Source: Paraspadella gotoi
Taxonomy: Eukaryota > Chaetognatha
Assembly (NCBI GenBank): GCA_051294375.1
Contig: CM119265.1
Span: 11,843,818-11,907,817 of the forward strand
Reading direction: 5' to 3'
Length of the DNA: 64,000 nt
Positions 32,860-51,143 of this stretch are shown here, in pieces. The number at the start of each line of letters is the position of its first letter. The first letter of the stretch is position 1. Made by a program: the position numbers and the translations under genes. Under the pieces are notes generated by a model. That model had not been told where the DNA came from and searched no databases. It was given only the letters and a program-made list of their open reading frames with translations.

Positions 32860-35340
32860 GAACCGGGATTCTTCATGGTTCTTCCCCACCAACAAAGTGA
32901 GCATCTGCTCTGCAAACGCGACATCTCCCGAGAGAAAAACGAAGAGGAAACCTCTTCCCCGCCTTCTCTTCCCCCTCCCGTACGCTACCTCAGTACGCCG
33001 ACACGAGACAGAATCACTCGTAACCAAGCAAACCAAGAGGGGGGAATCCCGCGAAGACTTCCGGTGAAGCACCACGCCCACTTGACCGGACGTCGTAGAA
33101 GAAGGGGAATGAGAAACCGCAAAAAACCAGTCCATGGACGAAAACCGGATGTGGAGAAACTGACGGCCGGACGAGGCAACGGCCGAAAGAGCTGTCGGGC
33201 GATCAGTCGGCGTCCTTAGCCGTCACTGGAGCCCCGCCCCTACGCTTGGGAGGCGGCGAAGACTTGCGAGGCCGGTAGGGACGGCGAACGGGACTACGCG
33301 GATTGCTACGCCCACGCTAGCGGCTAACAGAACAGGCGCAATTGTGTGGCGCCCCGGAGCGGAGAAGCGAAGATGGAACAGCTTGAGTGACGTCTGTGGA
33401 GCGAGTCTCGAAAAGAACGACGTGGAGGCCGGAGAACTGGACAGAACTGTCTTGAGATCCGAAGGGGCAGCGTCGACAACTAAGCGCCGAGACTCGGAGA
33501 GGGCCAACCAAAAATCGCGCCAAACCCGACGAAGGCGTCTCCAAGGGGCTTGGCAAGATCGTCAAGGTGGCCTGCGTCCACTGCACCGGGCCCCTCCGAG
33601 CGTAGGGCCTCAACCATGAGGCGGAGACCGTCAGCGACAGAAAAGACAGCATGAGCCGGACGCTCCGGCGTCCCTCATGATGCGCTCAAAAGCCTTGGAA
33701 AGCGCGCGTCGTCTTGGAGTCCTTCGAACGGCGTACGAACTGAGCGGCAAGGCAACTCGTCTTGAGCAGGAAGGGACGAAACCATCCGCCGGCGAAGAAC
33801 ATCCGAACCAGCGCCGGTGAAACTAGCGTACTTGGCGGAAGCACGTCCCAACCGACGGTAAAAGAACTGTCGTCCGGCCAACTCTGCGCAAATGCCCTTC
33901 CACTGCTGAGGAACCACTCCGAAGAGCTGTACAGAAGCTACGACGAGACAAGAAGTTGTCAAACCCCGTCAGCAGACTCTTCAGAGGAGGAACCCTCCTC
34001 TGATCGGAAACGGAGGCGTCGTCGTCACTGCGCAGATGGGGCTCGACGAGGAAGGGCATGACGCAGTCACCCGTCCCTCGGAGCCGTACGAAGGACCACG
34101 AATCAACGCCGCCAAGAGGCCGCCAATAGAACGCAAGACTCCAAGTCGCTGGCGATACAATGTCGAGAGATCGACGAAGAACGGCGAAATGGCGAACAGA
34201 GCGTCCAAGAACCATGAAGAAAACGTACATGGAAAAAAAGAGAATCATTGAAAAATGACAGTTCTCAAAAAAAGAGAACCCAAAAAAAAACCCCAAACAC
34301 CCACAAACAAGACAAGCGAGCCTGAGGCCGCCCTCCACCACCGGTGGTGCCCAGGGTGGACGGTGGGTGGTTGTTGGGGGAAGAACCATGAAGAATCCCG
34401 GTTCCATTGGAACATAACAAATTCTATCATGTAGTTCTTTCCCCCCAACAAAGTGAGCCGTGTAACAAGAACCAGGCGAGCAGGCATCGAAAAAAACAAA
34501 CAAACAAAGTCGAGTTAGGTGGGGCACAGGAGGAAACCCCTCTGTACACCGAATGTACGCCAAAAAAAGGCGAAAAAAACAAACGAAAAGAGAAGAACTC
34601 ACCGCCGAAGACTCTCTAACTCGGAACAAGACGAGCAGCGAAACTCCTTAAATTCGCGACGAACGCTAGAGAGAGCATTGCTAATTTGGAGAAGAACTGC
34701 CTCTATCTGAGAGGGCATGACTTTGACCTGATCAGAACAGCCCGGAATGGCTGGCGGTGGAGGCAGCGGCGAAAGCGACATGAGGGTAGTCGAGTTGAAA
34801 AACACGCGCCTCAGTCCAAAAAACGGAGAGTACTGGAAAAACAAGGGGGCCGAAAACAAGGTTCTTCCCCCTGCAGCCGTACTGTGCGCACAGGGCAAAC
34901 AAGAGGGCCGAGTCACAGCTCTTCCCCCCGCAGCCGCGCAAGGTGCGTCGAGGGCAAGCGAGAGGGCCGAGTCAAGGCTCTTCCCTCCGAAGCCACGCAC
35001 AACGAAGACGAAAAAGATGGCGGCCGTGAAGAGAAAACTTCAAAAAGCCACGTGTTGAAGAATATCTGTATTCTGAACTCCAAAAAAAGAGAAACGAAAA
35101 ATATGCAGAATTATTCAACAAAAATAATCAAAAAATATTTTCGAAAAAAAGCCGGGAGAACTGAGCGCAAAAGCGCGAACAGAAGAAGTGATTCTGTCTC
35201 GTGTCGGCGTACTGAGGTAGCGTACGGGAGGAGGAAGAGAAGTGGGGGAAGAGGAGGTTTCCTCTTCGTTTTCTCTCGGGAGATGTCGCGTTTGCAGAGC
35301 AGATGCTCACTTTGTTGGTGGGGAAGAACTACATGATAGA
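32860..35340. mobile_element. GC-rich foldback element in DHX37 intron 5
   Basis: Arms at about 32,880-33,021 and 35,186-35,330 are reverse complements (shared CATCTGCTCTGCAAACGCG and CGTACGCTACCTCAGTACG blocks). The interior is GC-rich, unlike its surroundings, and holds a further inverted piece of the end sequence at 34,380-34,460. The minus-strand frame 33,823-34,629 (268 codons) and others match no family I know. The 3' part (from 34,505) is repeated at 43,399-44,219 by the assembly duplication. Class unknown. Confidence 0.6.
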
Positions 35341-37827
35341 ATTTATCATAATTCGATGGTCTGACATGATATAAGTGAATGCCTGACAATATTGAGTGGG
35401 CGGACCGACGGACCGACAAAGTGAATTATAGAGTCGGGATCTGCTGATAAGCAGATCCGACTAAAAAGATTTAAAATTTTAGATAATTAACTTTTGACTT
35501 GTAATTAATGTTAATTATGTTAGAGCTTTCGTAAGTATATCATTCTCTTCATTTTTTAAGGCTTTCTCTGGATATTAATATTGTAATATCTTAATAAATA
35601 CTTAAAAAAAATACTTAAAAAAAATCTTAAAAGCATAAGGATGATCGCAATATCATAAGAAAAATCTGGATTGACGACAAATTTTGATACTAAAAAAAAT
35701 CAATTAATTTATAAACAGAAAGAAAAAGAAGAAAAGAATAAATAAAGAATAGAAAGGAAAGAAAGGAAAGAAAGAAGAAAAAAAAAGAATAGAAAGGAAA
35801 GAAAGAATAGAAAGGAAATAAAGAAAAGAAAGAAAGGAAAGAATATAAAGGGAAAAAAAAAATTAATTATTAACAGGAAGAAAAATTCTATTTTGCGATT
35901 GTCAATTTACAGTTTCTGAAAAAAAAAGAAGAAAAAAAAAAAAAACCTTTTCATTGCCAAAAGAATAAATATAAAACCGTAAAATAACTTATTTTCGAGT
36001 TTAATTTTTAGCAAGTGCTAAGACTGGAGTAACATATTGAAGGTACTTTTGTTTTACTTTAAGGGGACAAGTGAACAGGGGGGGTAAAAAAGCTGAAAAC
36101 ATAACGTTTGACCCTTTAACTTAAGCTGGTTCGATCATATAATTTTTTCTTCTATAATCATTTGGGAAAGTAGTTAAAAAATTCGATAAAATCAGCGAGC
36201 TTAATTTTCTTTAAAAAATCGGTAAGAAGAAAATCTTTTTCAAGTTTAAAATTTTTTTTTCCAAAAAAGGGTAAGATCTAATTTTAAAAAGATTTTCAGC
36301 TTTATCACAAAAATTTATAAGAAAAAAAAACTAGGAATGAATCAAAATTTAAGGTATCGACTGATTTTATTTAAACTTTCTTTTCAAATGATTCTGTTAA
36401 TTGGATGAAAATAAAACTCTTTGAAGTAATATAAATATAAAAGAAGAGAAAGATTCAGTACTTTTACTAAAATTTTTAATTGTTATAATTAGGAATCAAT
36501 ATAGTTTAATTATACATTTAAGGGATGAATATGAATATTAATTAATAATTATTACAGTTTTGTTTCTGTAAGAATAGAATTTAGGTTTGATTTGTCTGCT
36601 TTTAAGTAAATATAAAAATATAAAAATATTAGTCTTATAAAGCCTTTGTTCAATGAGGCTTAAACCTAAAATTATAGCTTTGTACAATAAAAAATAAAAA
36701 ATTGGAATTTAGTAAAAAATACTTTCTAATGCAAAAATAAAATAATGGATTATATAAATATTTAGGTAGGGTCAACTAAATTTTTTTTCATAATTATTAA
36801 AATTTTTGTTTCCGCTACAATAAGAGATAGAAATTTTTTTGCCACTTTCCCGTGCAAAGAAAAATTAATGACTATCACCATTCAAATTCTTGATGATAGA
36901 CCCTTAAGCTTATGATATCATTTTTATCACTGGGTCCCCTTTAGCACGCATAAGCGAACAGTTTGATCGAATGCGACCTCTCTAAACACTGTCAGCATTC
37001 CCAGACAAAAGACAAAGTGAAACTTGAAATAGACTGACGAAGTGAAGTAAAGACTAAAGTGAAATAAAAACCCGATATTACTATAGCAAAATGATAACAT
37101 GCACGAATGCGATGCCTAATTTTACGAGTTCAATTCCCAATTCAATTTTTTTTTTAATAAAAACACACCAGCAGAGAGAGAGAGAGAGAGAAGAGAGAAA
37201 GAAAGAAATCAAATGGCAGCAGCAGAAGCAGCAGGAGAAAAGAGAGAAAAAGAGAGAGCCCCTGCAGAGCCAGCTGCAGACTCAAAAGGCAGCAGCAAAA
37301 GCAGCAGGAGAAAAAAGAGAAAAAGAATAAGCCCCTGCAGAGCCAGCTGCAGACTCATTTTTTTCCCCTATGATTAAGAATCAGTGAATAGGGAAAAGAG
37401 AGGGAGAGAGACATGTAATTAAAAGAAAAAAGAGAGAGAGAAAGAAATATGAAAATAAAAGAGAAAATTTGTTTTGTTTTGATAAAACGTAAACAAAACA
37501 TATTTAATAACTGTCCAGACTCAATTTTAAGCACATCGATGATAAGAAGCTGTATATAAATTTTCAGCTTCATAAACCCAAATTTAATCATAAAAAAGGC
37601 GATCTATAATTTGAAAATTGAATTTAAAAACAGTGAGTTGGAAAATGAAAACCCGATTTTACAAGCCAACTTTCTCCACTCATTGCCAAAGCATATCTTA
37701 ACTGATCAATATAAAATTTGAACACATAAATGACTAATATTTTTTACTCAACTAATTTTTAAAATCAATGAAATAACCACTGGTTGAAAATGACAGCGTT
37801 TTTTTACCGGTGCTTATAAAATTGTCA
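35341..37827. other. AT-rich intronic DNA, no gene seen
   Basis: A poly-purine (GAAAG)n tract at 35,710-35,850, GA microsatellite at 37,165-37,200 and two copies of CCCCTGCAGAGCCAGCTGCA at about 37,259 and 37,333. Equivalent sequence is at 44,230-46,710. Confidence 0.6.
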
Positions 37828-38140
37828 CCATGTACATAAATATGGCCTACTGCGTAAATTGTAAAATTTATTATAAAATTTTTTTATACATAAATGTTCA
37901 TTAGTATGAAATTGGTACAACCAATATAAAAATTATCCATTCATTTAATAAATAAGCTATCTTGCCCCTGACTTTGGACAGGCTTTGGTGGTTTAAGGCC
38001 TCCATCACTCTTACAAGATAATGACATAGCAGGTCCCTGCAAGTTTTCAATCAAGACTCTCTCACAGTCTCGTTTATTCACTCCCATATTGTTCGTTTCT
38101 CACTTTTAGAATTTTAATTAAATTTAGAATTTTACTACGC
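37828..38140. repeat. Left arm of a ~3.5-kb-spaced inverted repeat around DHX37 exons 1-5
   Basis: Apart from an R1 insertion (37,906-38,086), this is the reverse complement of 41,480-41,640 (shared TAGAATTTTAATTAAATTTAG-like and GGCCTACTGC blocks). A third diverged copy lies at 41,940-42,110. The same arrangement exists in unit B (46,715-47,030 and 50,365-50,515). Confidence 0.7.
37906..38086 (+). repeat. Dispersed repeat R1, unit A copy
   Basis: Inserted into the inverted-repeat arm. The uninterrupted arm at 41,520-41,640 shows the empty-site form. The matching copy in unit B is 46,789-46,970. Confidence 0.85.
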
Positions 38141-38202
38141 TTTAGTGGGGAACTTAAGTTTTAGAAAAAAAATGAAAACGAGTCATCTTCAGTTTGGCTC
38201 AC

Positions 38203-40747
<2,545 letters not shown>

Positions 40748-41062
40748 TGTCACGTCGTTTATGGCCGAGTTATTAAGAATCCATAAAAAATAATTAAAAT
40801 TTTGCTCGACAACTACCTTAGAACATACCAAACTATATAAAAATTTAAAATTAAAAATGTATAAAATTATATTTAACTGTTATTGTTATCCCATTTTTAA
40901 ATTTGTGATTTCTTCGTAATATGCAAAATGAAATAAAATATCGCATTTTTAAGAAATCATTCGATAGAAATTTATTTTAAATTTGTTATTTCTTTGTAAT
41001 ATGCAAAATGAAATCATATATCGGGCCAATGACATCAAATTTATTTTTAAAATATTGCTCCA

Positions 41063-41374
41063 GAGACGGGATCCCGCGGAAAGATCAACTTATGTGACCC
41101 AACATTAGAATGCTATAAATTGATAAATTGGTTTACTTTTACTTTCGCCAACCGGGCTTAGGGAGGGGTTAGGGTTTTATTTTAAATTCATTTTTTAAAA
41201 ATAAGTATTTTTAAGTAAAATTTATCCAAAAAATTATTACTTAATTACCCTAACCCTAAACCACCCTTAACCCCTCTCTAACCCGGTTGGCGAAAGTAAA
41301 AGTAAACCAAATTATTAATTTATAGCATTCTAATGTGGGTCACATAAGTTGATCTTCCCGCGGGATCCCGTCTC
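41063..41374. mobile_element. MITE with GAGACGGGATCCCGCGG ends (unit A)
   Basis: Arms of about 110 bp are reverse complements, from GAGACGGGATCCCGCGGAAA inward through GATCAACTTATGTGACCC and TTTACTTTTACTTTCGCCAA. The centre has GGGTTAGGGTT / AACCCTAACCC. It lies upstream of DHX37 exon 1. Non-coding. Confidence 0.8.
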
Positions 41375-42248
41375 TTCTTAAAATTTAAGTAATTTTTCAA
41401 AAGACGCCAAAACCGCAGTCGGTGAAAGTCAAATTTATTAAATATACTAGTTTTGGGTAACTTTATTATTCGACGTCCGCAATAAGGGCGTAGTAAAATT
41501 TCTAAATTTAACTTTAATTAAAATTCTAAAAGTGAAGAACGAACAATATTATACTTAATGAACATTTATGTAATAAAAAAATTTATAATAAATTTTACAA
41601 TTTATGCAGTAGGCCATATTTATACTAGTCTAAACCAATAAATGTTAAAATTTAAAAACAGTTTTTTAAAGATTTTTTTGCAGATTGGATTCGTTATAGA
41701 AAGTTGATAAAAAACTCTTTTTGAAAAATTCCTCATTAAGTGTGTCAAAAATTAGAAAAAGCTATATTTTAAGCTGAAAATTAACTTTTTATATATTAAA
41801 TATAGTTTTTTTAATTTTTAACCCACTTAATGAGAGAATTTTAAAAATGATTTATATTTTCTTCTATCAACTTTTGACGAGAAATTCAAATCTGCAATAA
41901 AAATTAAGAAAAGCCTATTTTGAAATTTTTCGATTTTATAAGGATAGTACTATATATCAAATATAGCCTACTGCGAAAATTAAAAAACATAAAATATACA
42001 TTTATATTTTAAAATGAATGTTCACTGATGGTATGTTGTTCATAATTGACTTTTAGAATTTTAGTATGTAACTTTCACTACGCCTTAGTCCGCAACCAAC
42101 CTTAGGTACCACCGGTCGGTGCTTTGTTAATCCATTAATTTGTTTTCCTTCTAGCGTCAAGTCATTTTGCGCAGTAATATACATTTTATTTTGTTCAGTA
42201 ATACAAATTTATATAAATTGAAGAGACAGTAATTATTGTTTTGTTTGT

Positions 42249-42352
42249 GACAGAACCGTTCAATATAAGCAGTCCCTGAGCTTTGGATCTGGCGAATGAT
42301 TTGCCTCCGGCACTAATGGCCGCTGATGAATGGTTGGTGGATTTTAGTCCAC
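42249..42352 (-). repeat. Partial S1 SINE (unit A)
   Basis: Reverse-oriented S1 lacking the middle: it jumps from CTGAGCTTTGGATCTGG to CGAATGATTTGCC. Unit B equivalent is at 51,144-51,243. Confidence 0.75.
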
Positions 42353-42505
42353 CATACATCCCCTCCTCCTGTAGGAGAAATCTGTTCGTCTGTGTTGTTG
42401 GTGGAAAGTGCATCGCCAGGTTGAGGCATGTCGCCTGAAAGTGTTGTTGTTGCTGTTGTGTTTGGAAGTCGGGCTTACAATGAAAAGACAGTAAATTATT
42501 TTTAT

Positions 42506-42705
42506 GTGTTAGTGACAAAACCATTCAATATAAGCAGTCCCTGAGCTTCGGATCAGGCTGTCACACAGTGTTACAGGTAGCTTAAGCGCCCTGTCCCATT
42601 TAACTGCTAGGCGTCTACTGGGCTGGAACCCGGGACCTTTGAGTTGGAAGGCGAATGACTAGCCTCCGGTACCAATGGCCGCTGATGAACGGTTGGTGGA
42701 TTTTA
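42506..42705 (-). repeat. S1 SINE (unit A)
   Basis: Reverse-oriented S1 copy with the B-box region (GGGCTGGAACCCGGG on the plus strand). Unit B equivalent is at 51,396-51,597. Confidence 0.8.
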
Positions 42706-42749
42706 AATTTATTTTAATTACTATTTTTTTGTTTGAGGTAGAAAATGAA

Positions 42750-42960
42750 TTGTTTACGTACGAGTTTTATAAAGAAACAAATTTCGGACAAGTTTAAGCT
42801 TCAATGTAAGCTTTCAATAGCACAAAGAACGAATTGATGTTTGTGAAAGTCTGAAAATATTTTTTTACAAATCAATTCATTTTTTCGCTGATGAAGGTTT
42901 ACATTGAAGCCGAAACATGTTCGAAATTTATGTTTCTTTATAAAACTCGTACGTAAACAA
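42750..42960 (+). mobile_element. Element B: 211-bp inverted-repeat element with hammerhead core (unit A)
   Basis: Ends TTGTTTACGTACGAGTTTTA and its reverse complement. The arms match for about 65 bp with divergence further in. There is no coding capacity. The right half carries a hammerhead core on the plus strand. Unit B copy: 51,643-51,852. Confidence 0.8.
42878..42932 (+). ncRNA. Hammerhead ribozyme candidate, element B (unit A)
   Basis: CTGATGA, then stem II GGTTT / GAAGCC around ACATT (5 bp including one G-U), then GAAAC-AT-GTT, i.e. GAAA, a one-pair stem III and a GUU cleavage site. TTTCG before CUGAUGA pairs with CGAAA after the cleavage site (stem I), with CAT/ATG further out. This is the type I, minimal-helix-III layout known from animal Penelope-like elements. 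GUU instead of GUC would lower cleavage rate. Confidence 0.65.
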
Positions 42961-43373
42961 GCAAGGAAAGGAAAAACAATATTTTTGTTATGTTTTTTAA
43001 ACGGTTAGCAATTGGGTTAAGCTTGATTAAGGATTAGTGGTAGTTAGGGTTAAGGGTGGTTAGGAATTTGTAATAAAAATCGAGATTTCTATATTAGTCA
43101 CTCATAAGAAGCGAAAAAAAAACCGACCCCAAATCCCGGTCGGCGAATGTAAAAATAAGCTCTCGTTTGTTAGTAAAACATCTCTAATAAACTTTACATA
43201 TTATACACAAAAGTATAATAAAAATGCAACCGAATTTACGAGCATTGTCATTTTATGCGAACGAAGAACATGTCTGCAACGGCAAATAAGCACCGGCCTT
43301 TTCTTTCGCAATAAAAAAACACGAAATATTAAACCAAATCAACTTCTAAACATAGAAACACGTCAACAAAAGA

Positions 43374-43398
43374 NNNNNNNNNNNNNNNNNNNNNNNNN
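43374..43398. other. Assembly gap, 25 N
   Basis: Joins unit A and unit B. The bases before the gap (CGTCAACAAAAG) equal those ending unit B at 52,266, and the bases after it equal 34,505 onward. Confidence 0.99.
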
Positions 43399-46300
43399 CA
43401 AAGTCGAGTTAGGTGGGGCACAGGAGGAAACCCCTCTGTACACCGAATGTACGCCAAAAAAAGGCGAAAAAAACAAACGAAAAGGAGAAGAACTCACCGC
43501 CGAAGACTCTCTAACTCGGAAAACAAGACGAGCAGGAAACTCCTTAAATTCGCGACGAACGCTAGAGAGAGCATTGCTAATTTGGAGAAGAACTGGCCTC
43601 TATCTGAGAGGGCATGACTTTGACCTGATCAGAACAGCCCGGAATGGCTGGCGGTGGAGGCAGCGGCGAAAGCGACATGAGGGTAGTCGAGTTGAAAAAC
43701 ACGCGCCTCAGTCCAAAAAACGGAGAGTACTGGAAAAAAAGGGGGCCGAAAACAGGTTCTTCCCCCTGCAGCCGTACTGTGCGCACAGGGCAACAAGAGG
43801 GCCGAGTCACAGCTCTTCCCCCCCGCAGCCGCGCAAGGTGCGTCGAGGGCAAGCGAGAGGGCCGAGTCAAGGCTCTTCCCTCCGAAGCCACGCACAACGA
43901 AGACGAAAAAGATGGCGGCCGTGAAAGAAAACTTCAAAAAGCCACGTGTTGAAGAATATCTGTATTCTGAACTCCAAAAAAAGAGAAACGAAAAATATGC
44001 AGAATTATTCAACAAAAATAATCAAAAAATATTTCGAAAAAAAGCCGGGAAGACTGAGCGCAAAAGCGCGAACCAGAAGAAGTGATTTCTGTCTCGTGTC
44101 GGCGTACTGAGGTAGCGTACGGGAGGAGGAAGAGAAGTGGGGGAAGAGGAGGTTTCCTCTTCGTTTTTCTCTCGGGAGATGTCGCGTTTGCAGAGCAGAT
44201 GCTCACTTTGTTGGTGGGGAAGAACTACATGATAGAATTTATCATAATTCGATGGTCTGACATGATATAAGTGAATGCCTGACAATATTGAGTGGGCGGA
44301 CCGACGGACCGACAAAGTGAATTATAGAGTCGGGATCTGCTGATAAGCAGATCCGACTAAAAAGATTTAAAATTTTAGATAATTAACTTTTGACTTGTAA
44401 TTAATGTTAATTATGTTAGAGCTTTCGTAAGTATATCATTCTCTTCATTTTTTAAGGGCTTTCTCTGGATATTAATATTGTTAATATCTTAATAAATACT
44501 TAAAAAAAATACTTAAAAAAAATCTTAAAAGCATAAGGATGATCGCAATATCATAAGAAAAATCTGGATTGACGACAAATTTTGATACTAAAAAAAATCA
44601 ATTAATTTATAAACAGAAAGAAAAAGAAGAAAAGAATAAATAAAGAATAGAAAGGAAAGAAAGGAAAGAAAGAAGAAAAAAAAAGAATAGAAAGGAAAGA
44701 AAGAATAGAAAGGAAATAAAGAAAAGAAAGAAAGGAAAGAATATAAAGGGGAAAAAAAAATTAATTTATTAACAGGAAGAAAAATTCTATTTTGCGATTG
44801 TCAATTTACAGTTTCTGAAAAAAAAAGAAGAAAAAAAAAAAAAACCTTTTTCATTGCCAAAAGAATAAATATAAAACCGTAAAATAACTTATTTCGAGTT
44901 TAATTTTTAGCAAGTGCTAAGACTGGAGTAACATTATTGAAGGTACTTTTGTTTTACTTTAAGGGGACCAAGTGAACAGGGGGGGTAAAAAGCTGAAAAC
45001 ATAACGTTTGACCCTTTAACTTAAGCTGGTTCTGATCATATAATTTTTTCTTCTATAATCATTTGGGAAAGTAGTTAAAAAATTGATAAAATCAGCGAGC
45101 TTAATTTTCTTTAAAAAATCGAAGAAGAAAATCTTTTTCAAATTTAAAATTTTTTTTTCCAAAAAGGGGAAGATCTAATTTTAAAAAGATTTTCAGCTTT
45201 ATCACAAAAATTATAAAGAAAAAAAACTAGGAATGAATCAAAATTTAAGGTATCGACTGATTTTATTTAAACTTTCTTTTCAAATGATTCTGTTAATTGG
45301 ATGAAAATAAAACTCTTTGAAGTAATATAAATATAAAAAGAAGAGAAAGATTCAGTACTTTTACTAAATTTTTAATTGTTATAATTAGGAATCAATATAG
45401 TTTAATTATACATTTAAGGGATGAATATGAATATTAATTAATAATTATTACAGTTTTGTTTCTGTAAGAATAGAATTTAGGTTTGATTTGTCTGCTTTTA
45501 AGTAAATATAAAAATATAAAAATATTAGTCTTATAAAGCCTTTGTTCAATAGACTTAAACCTAAAATTATAGCTTTGTACAATAAAAAATAAAAAATTGG
45601 AATTTAGTAAAAAATACTTTCTAATGCAAAAATAAAATAATGGATTATATAATAATTTAGGTAGGGTCAACTAAATTTTTTTTCATAATTATTAAAATTT
45701 TGTTTCCGCTACAATAAGAGATAGAAATTTTTTTGCCACTTTCCCGTGCAAAGAAAAATTAATGACTATCACCATTCAAATTCCTTGATGATAGACCCTT
45801 AAGCTTATGATATCATTTTTATCACTGGGTCCCCTTTAGCACGCATAAGCGAACAGTTTGATCGAATGCGACCTCTCTAAACACTGTCAGCATTCCCAGA
45901 CAAAAGACAAAGTGAAACTTGAAATAGACTGACGAAGTGGAAGTAAAGACTAAAGTGAAATAAAAACCCGATATTACTTAGCAAAATGATAACATGCACG
46001 AATGCGATGCCTAATTTTACGAGTTCAATCCCAATTCAATTTTTTTTAATAAAAACACACACGAGAGAGAGAGAGAGAGAGAAAAGAAAGAAATCAAATG
46101 GCAGCAGCAGAAGCAGCAGGAGAAAAGAGAGAAAAAAGAAGAGCCCCTGCAGAGCCAGCTGCAGACTCAAAAGGCAGCAGCAAAAGCAGCAGGAGAAAAA
46201 AGAGAAAAAGAATAAGCCCCTGCAGAGCCAGCTGCAGACTCATTTTTTTCCCCTATGATTAAATCAGTGAATAGGGAAAAGAGAGAGGGAGAGAGACATG

Positions 46301-46788
46301 TAATTAAAAGAAAAAAGAGAGAAGAGAAAGAATATGAAAATAAAAGAGAAAATTTGTTTGTTTTGATAAAACGTAAACAAAACATATTTAATAACTGTCC
46401 AGACTCAATTTTAAGCACATCGATGATAAGAAGCTGTATATAAATTTTCAGCTTCATAAACCCAAATTTAATCATAAAAAAGGCGACTATAATTTGAAAA
46501 TTGAATTTAAAAACAGTGAGTTGGAAAATGAAACCCGATTTTACAAGCCAACTTTCTCCACTCATTGCCAAAGCATATCTTAACTGATCAATATAAAATT
46601 TGAACACATAAATGACTAATATTTTTTACTCAACTAATTTTAAAATCAATGAAATAAACCACTGGTTTGAAAATGACAGCGTTTTTTTACCGGTGCTTAT
46701 AAAATTGTCACCATGTACATAAATATGGCCTACTGCGTAAATTGTAAAATTTATTATAAAATTTTTTTATACATAAATGTTCATTAGT

Positions 46789-46970
46789 ATGAAATTGGTA
46801 CAACCAATATAAAAATTATCCATTCATTTAATAAATAAGCTATCTTGCCCCTGACTTTGGACAGGCTTTGGTGGTTTAAGGCCTCCATCACTCTTACAAG
46901 ATAATGACATAGCAGGTCCCTGCAAGTTTTCAATCAAGACTCTCTCACAGTCTCGTTTATTCACTCCCAT
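46789..46970 (+). repeat. Dispersed repeat R1, unit B copy
   Basis: Equivalent of 37,906-38,086. Confidence 0.85.
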
Positions 46971-47086
46971 ATTGTTCGTTTCTCACTTTTAGAATTTTAA
47001 TTAAATTTAGAATTTTTACTACGCTTTAGTGGGGAACTTAAGTTTTAGAAAAAAAATGAAAACGAGTCATCTTCAGTTTGGCTCAC

Positions 47087-49636
<2,550 letters not shown>

Positions 49637-49950
49637 TGTCACGTCGTTTATGGCCGAGTTATTAAGAATCCATAAAAAATAATTAAAATTTTGCTCGACA
49701 ACTACCTTAGAACATACCAAACTATATAAAAATTTAAAATTAAAATGTATAAAATTATATTTAACTGTTATTGTTATCCCATTTTTAAATTTGTGATTTC
49801 TTCGTAATATGCAAAATGAAATAAAATATCGCATTTTTAAGAAATCATTCGATAGAAATTTATTTTAAATTTGTTATTTCTTTGTAATATGCAAAATGAA
49901 ATCATATATCGGGCCAATGACATCAAATTTATTTTTAAAATATTGCTCCA

Positions 49951-50264
49951 GAGACGGGATCCCGCGGAAAGATCAACTTATGTGACCCAACATTAGAATG
50001 CTATAAATTGATAAATTGGTTTACTTTTACTTTCGCCAACCGGGCTTAGGGAGGGGTTAGGGTTTTATTTTAAATTCATTTTTTAAAAATAAGTATTTTT
50101 AAGTAAAATTTATCCAAAAAATTATTACTTAATTACCCTAACCCTAAACCACCCTTAACCCCTCTCTAACCCCGGTTGGCGAAAGTAAAAGTAAACCAAA
50201 TTATTAATTTATAGCATTCTAATGTTGGGTCACATAAGTTGATCTTCCCGCGGGATCCCGTCTC
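49951..50264. mobile_element. MITE with GAGACGGGATCCCGCGG ends (unit B)
   Basis: Equivalent of 41,063-41,374, lying about 315 bp upstream of the DHX37 start codon, so within the presumed promoter region. Confidence 0.8.
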
Positions 50265-51143
50265 TCTTAAAATTTAAGTAATTTTTCAAAAGACGCCAAA
50301 ACCGCAGTCGGTGAAAGTCAAATTTATTAAATATACTAGTTTTGGGTAACTTTATTATTCGACGTCCGCAATAAGGCGTAGTAAAATTTCTAAATTTAAC
50401 TTTAATTAAAATTCTAAAAGTGAAGAACGAACAATATTATACTAATGAACATTTATGTAATAAAAAAATTTATAATAAATTTTACAATTTATGCAGTAGG
50501 CCATATTTATACTAGTTCTAAACCAATAAATGTTAAAATTTAAAAACAGTTTTTTTAAAGATTTTTTTGCAGATTTGGATTCGTTATAGAAAGTTGATAA
50601 AAAACTCTTTTTGAAAAATTCCTTCATTAAGTGTGTCAAAAATTAGAAAAAGCTATATTTTAAGCTGAAAATTAACTTTTTATATATTAAATATAGTTTT
50701 TTTAATTTTTAACCCACTTAATGAGAGAATTTTTAAAAATGATTTATATTTTCTTCTATCAACTTTTGACGAGAAATTCAAATCTGCAATAAAAATTAAG
50801 AAAAGCCTATTTTGAAATTTTTCGATTTTATAAGGATAGTACTATATATAAATATAGCCTACTGCGAAAATTAAAAAACATAAAATTAATTTTTTTTACA
50901 AATGAATGTTCACTGATGGTATGTTGTTCATAATTGACTTTTAGAATTTTAGTATGTAACTTTCACTACGCCTTAGTCCGCAACCAACCTTAGGTACCAC
51001 CGGTCGGTGCTTTGTTAATCCATTTAATTTTGTTTTCCTTCTAGCGTCAAGTCATTTTGCGCAGTAATATACATTTTATTTTGTTCAGTAATACAAATTT
51101 ATAATAAATTGAAGAGACAGTAATTATTGTTTTGTTTGTGACA

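Noticed and set aside
33823-34629. 268-codon minus-strand frame
   Set aside because: No recognisable domain, Phe/Cys/Arg-rich composition typical of the complement of a GC-rich repeat, and it crosses an internal inverted repeat.
41160-41290. Interstitial telomere repeat
   Set aside because: GGGTTAGGGTT and AACCCTAACCC are single short pieces in the two arms of a MITE, not a tandem array.
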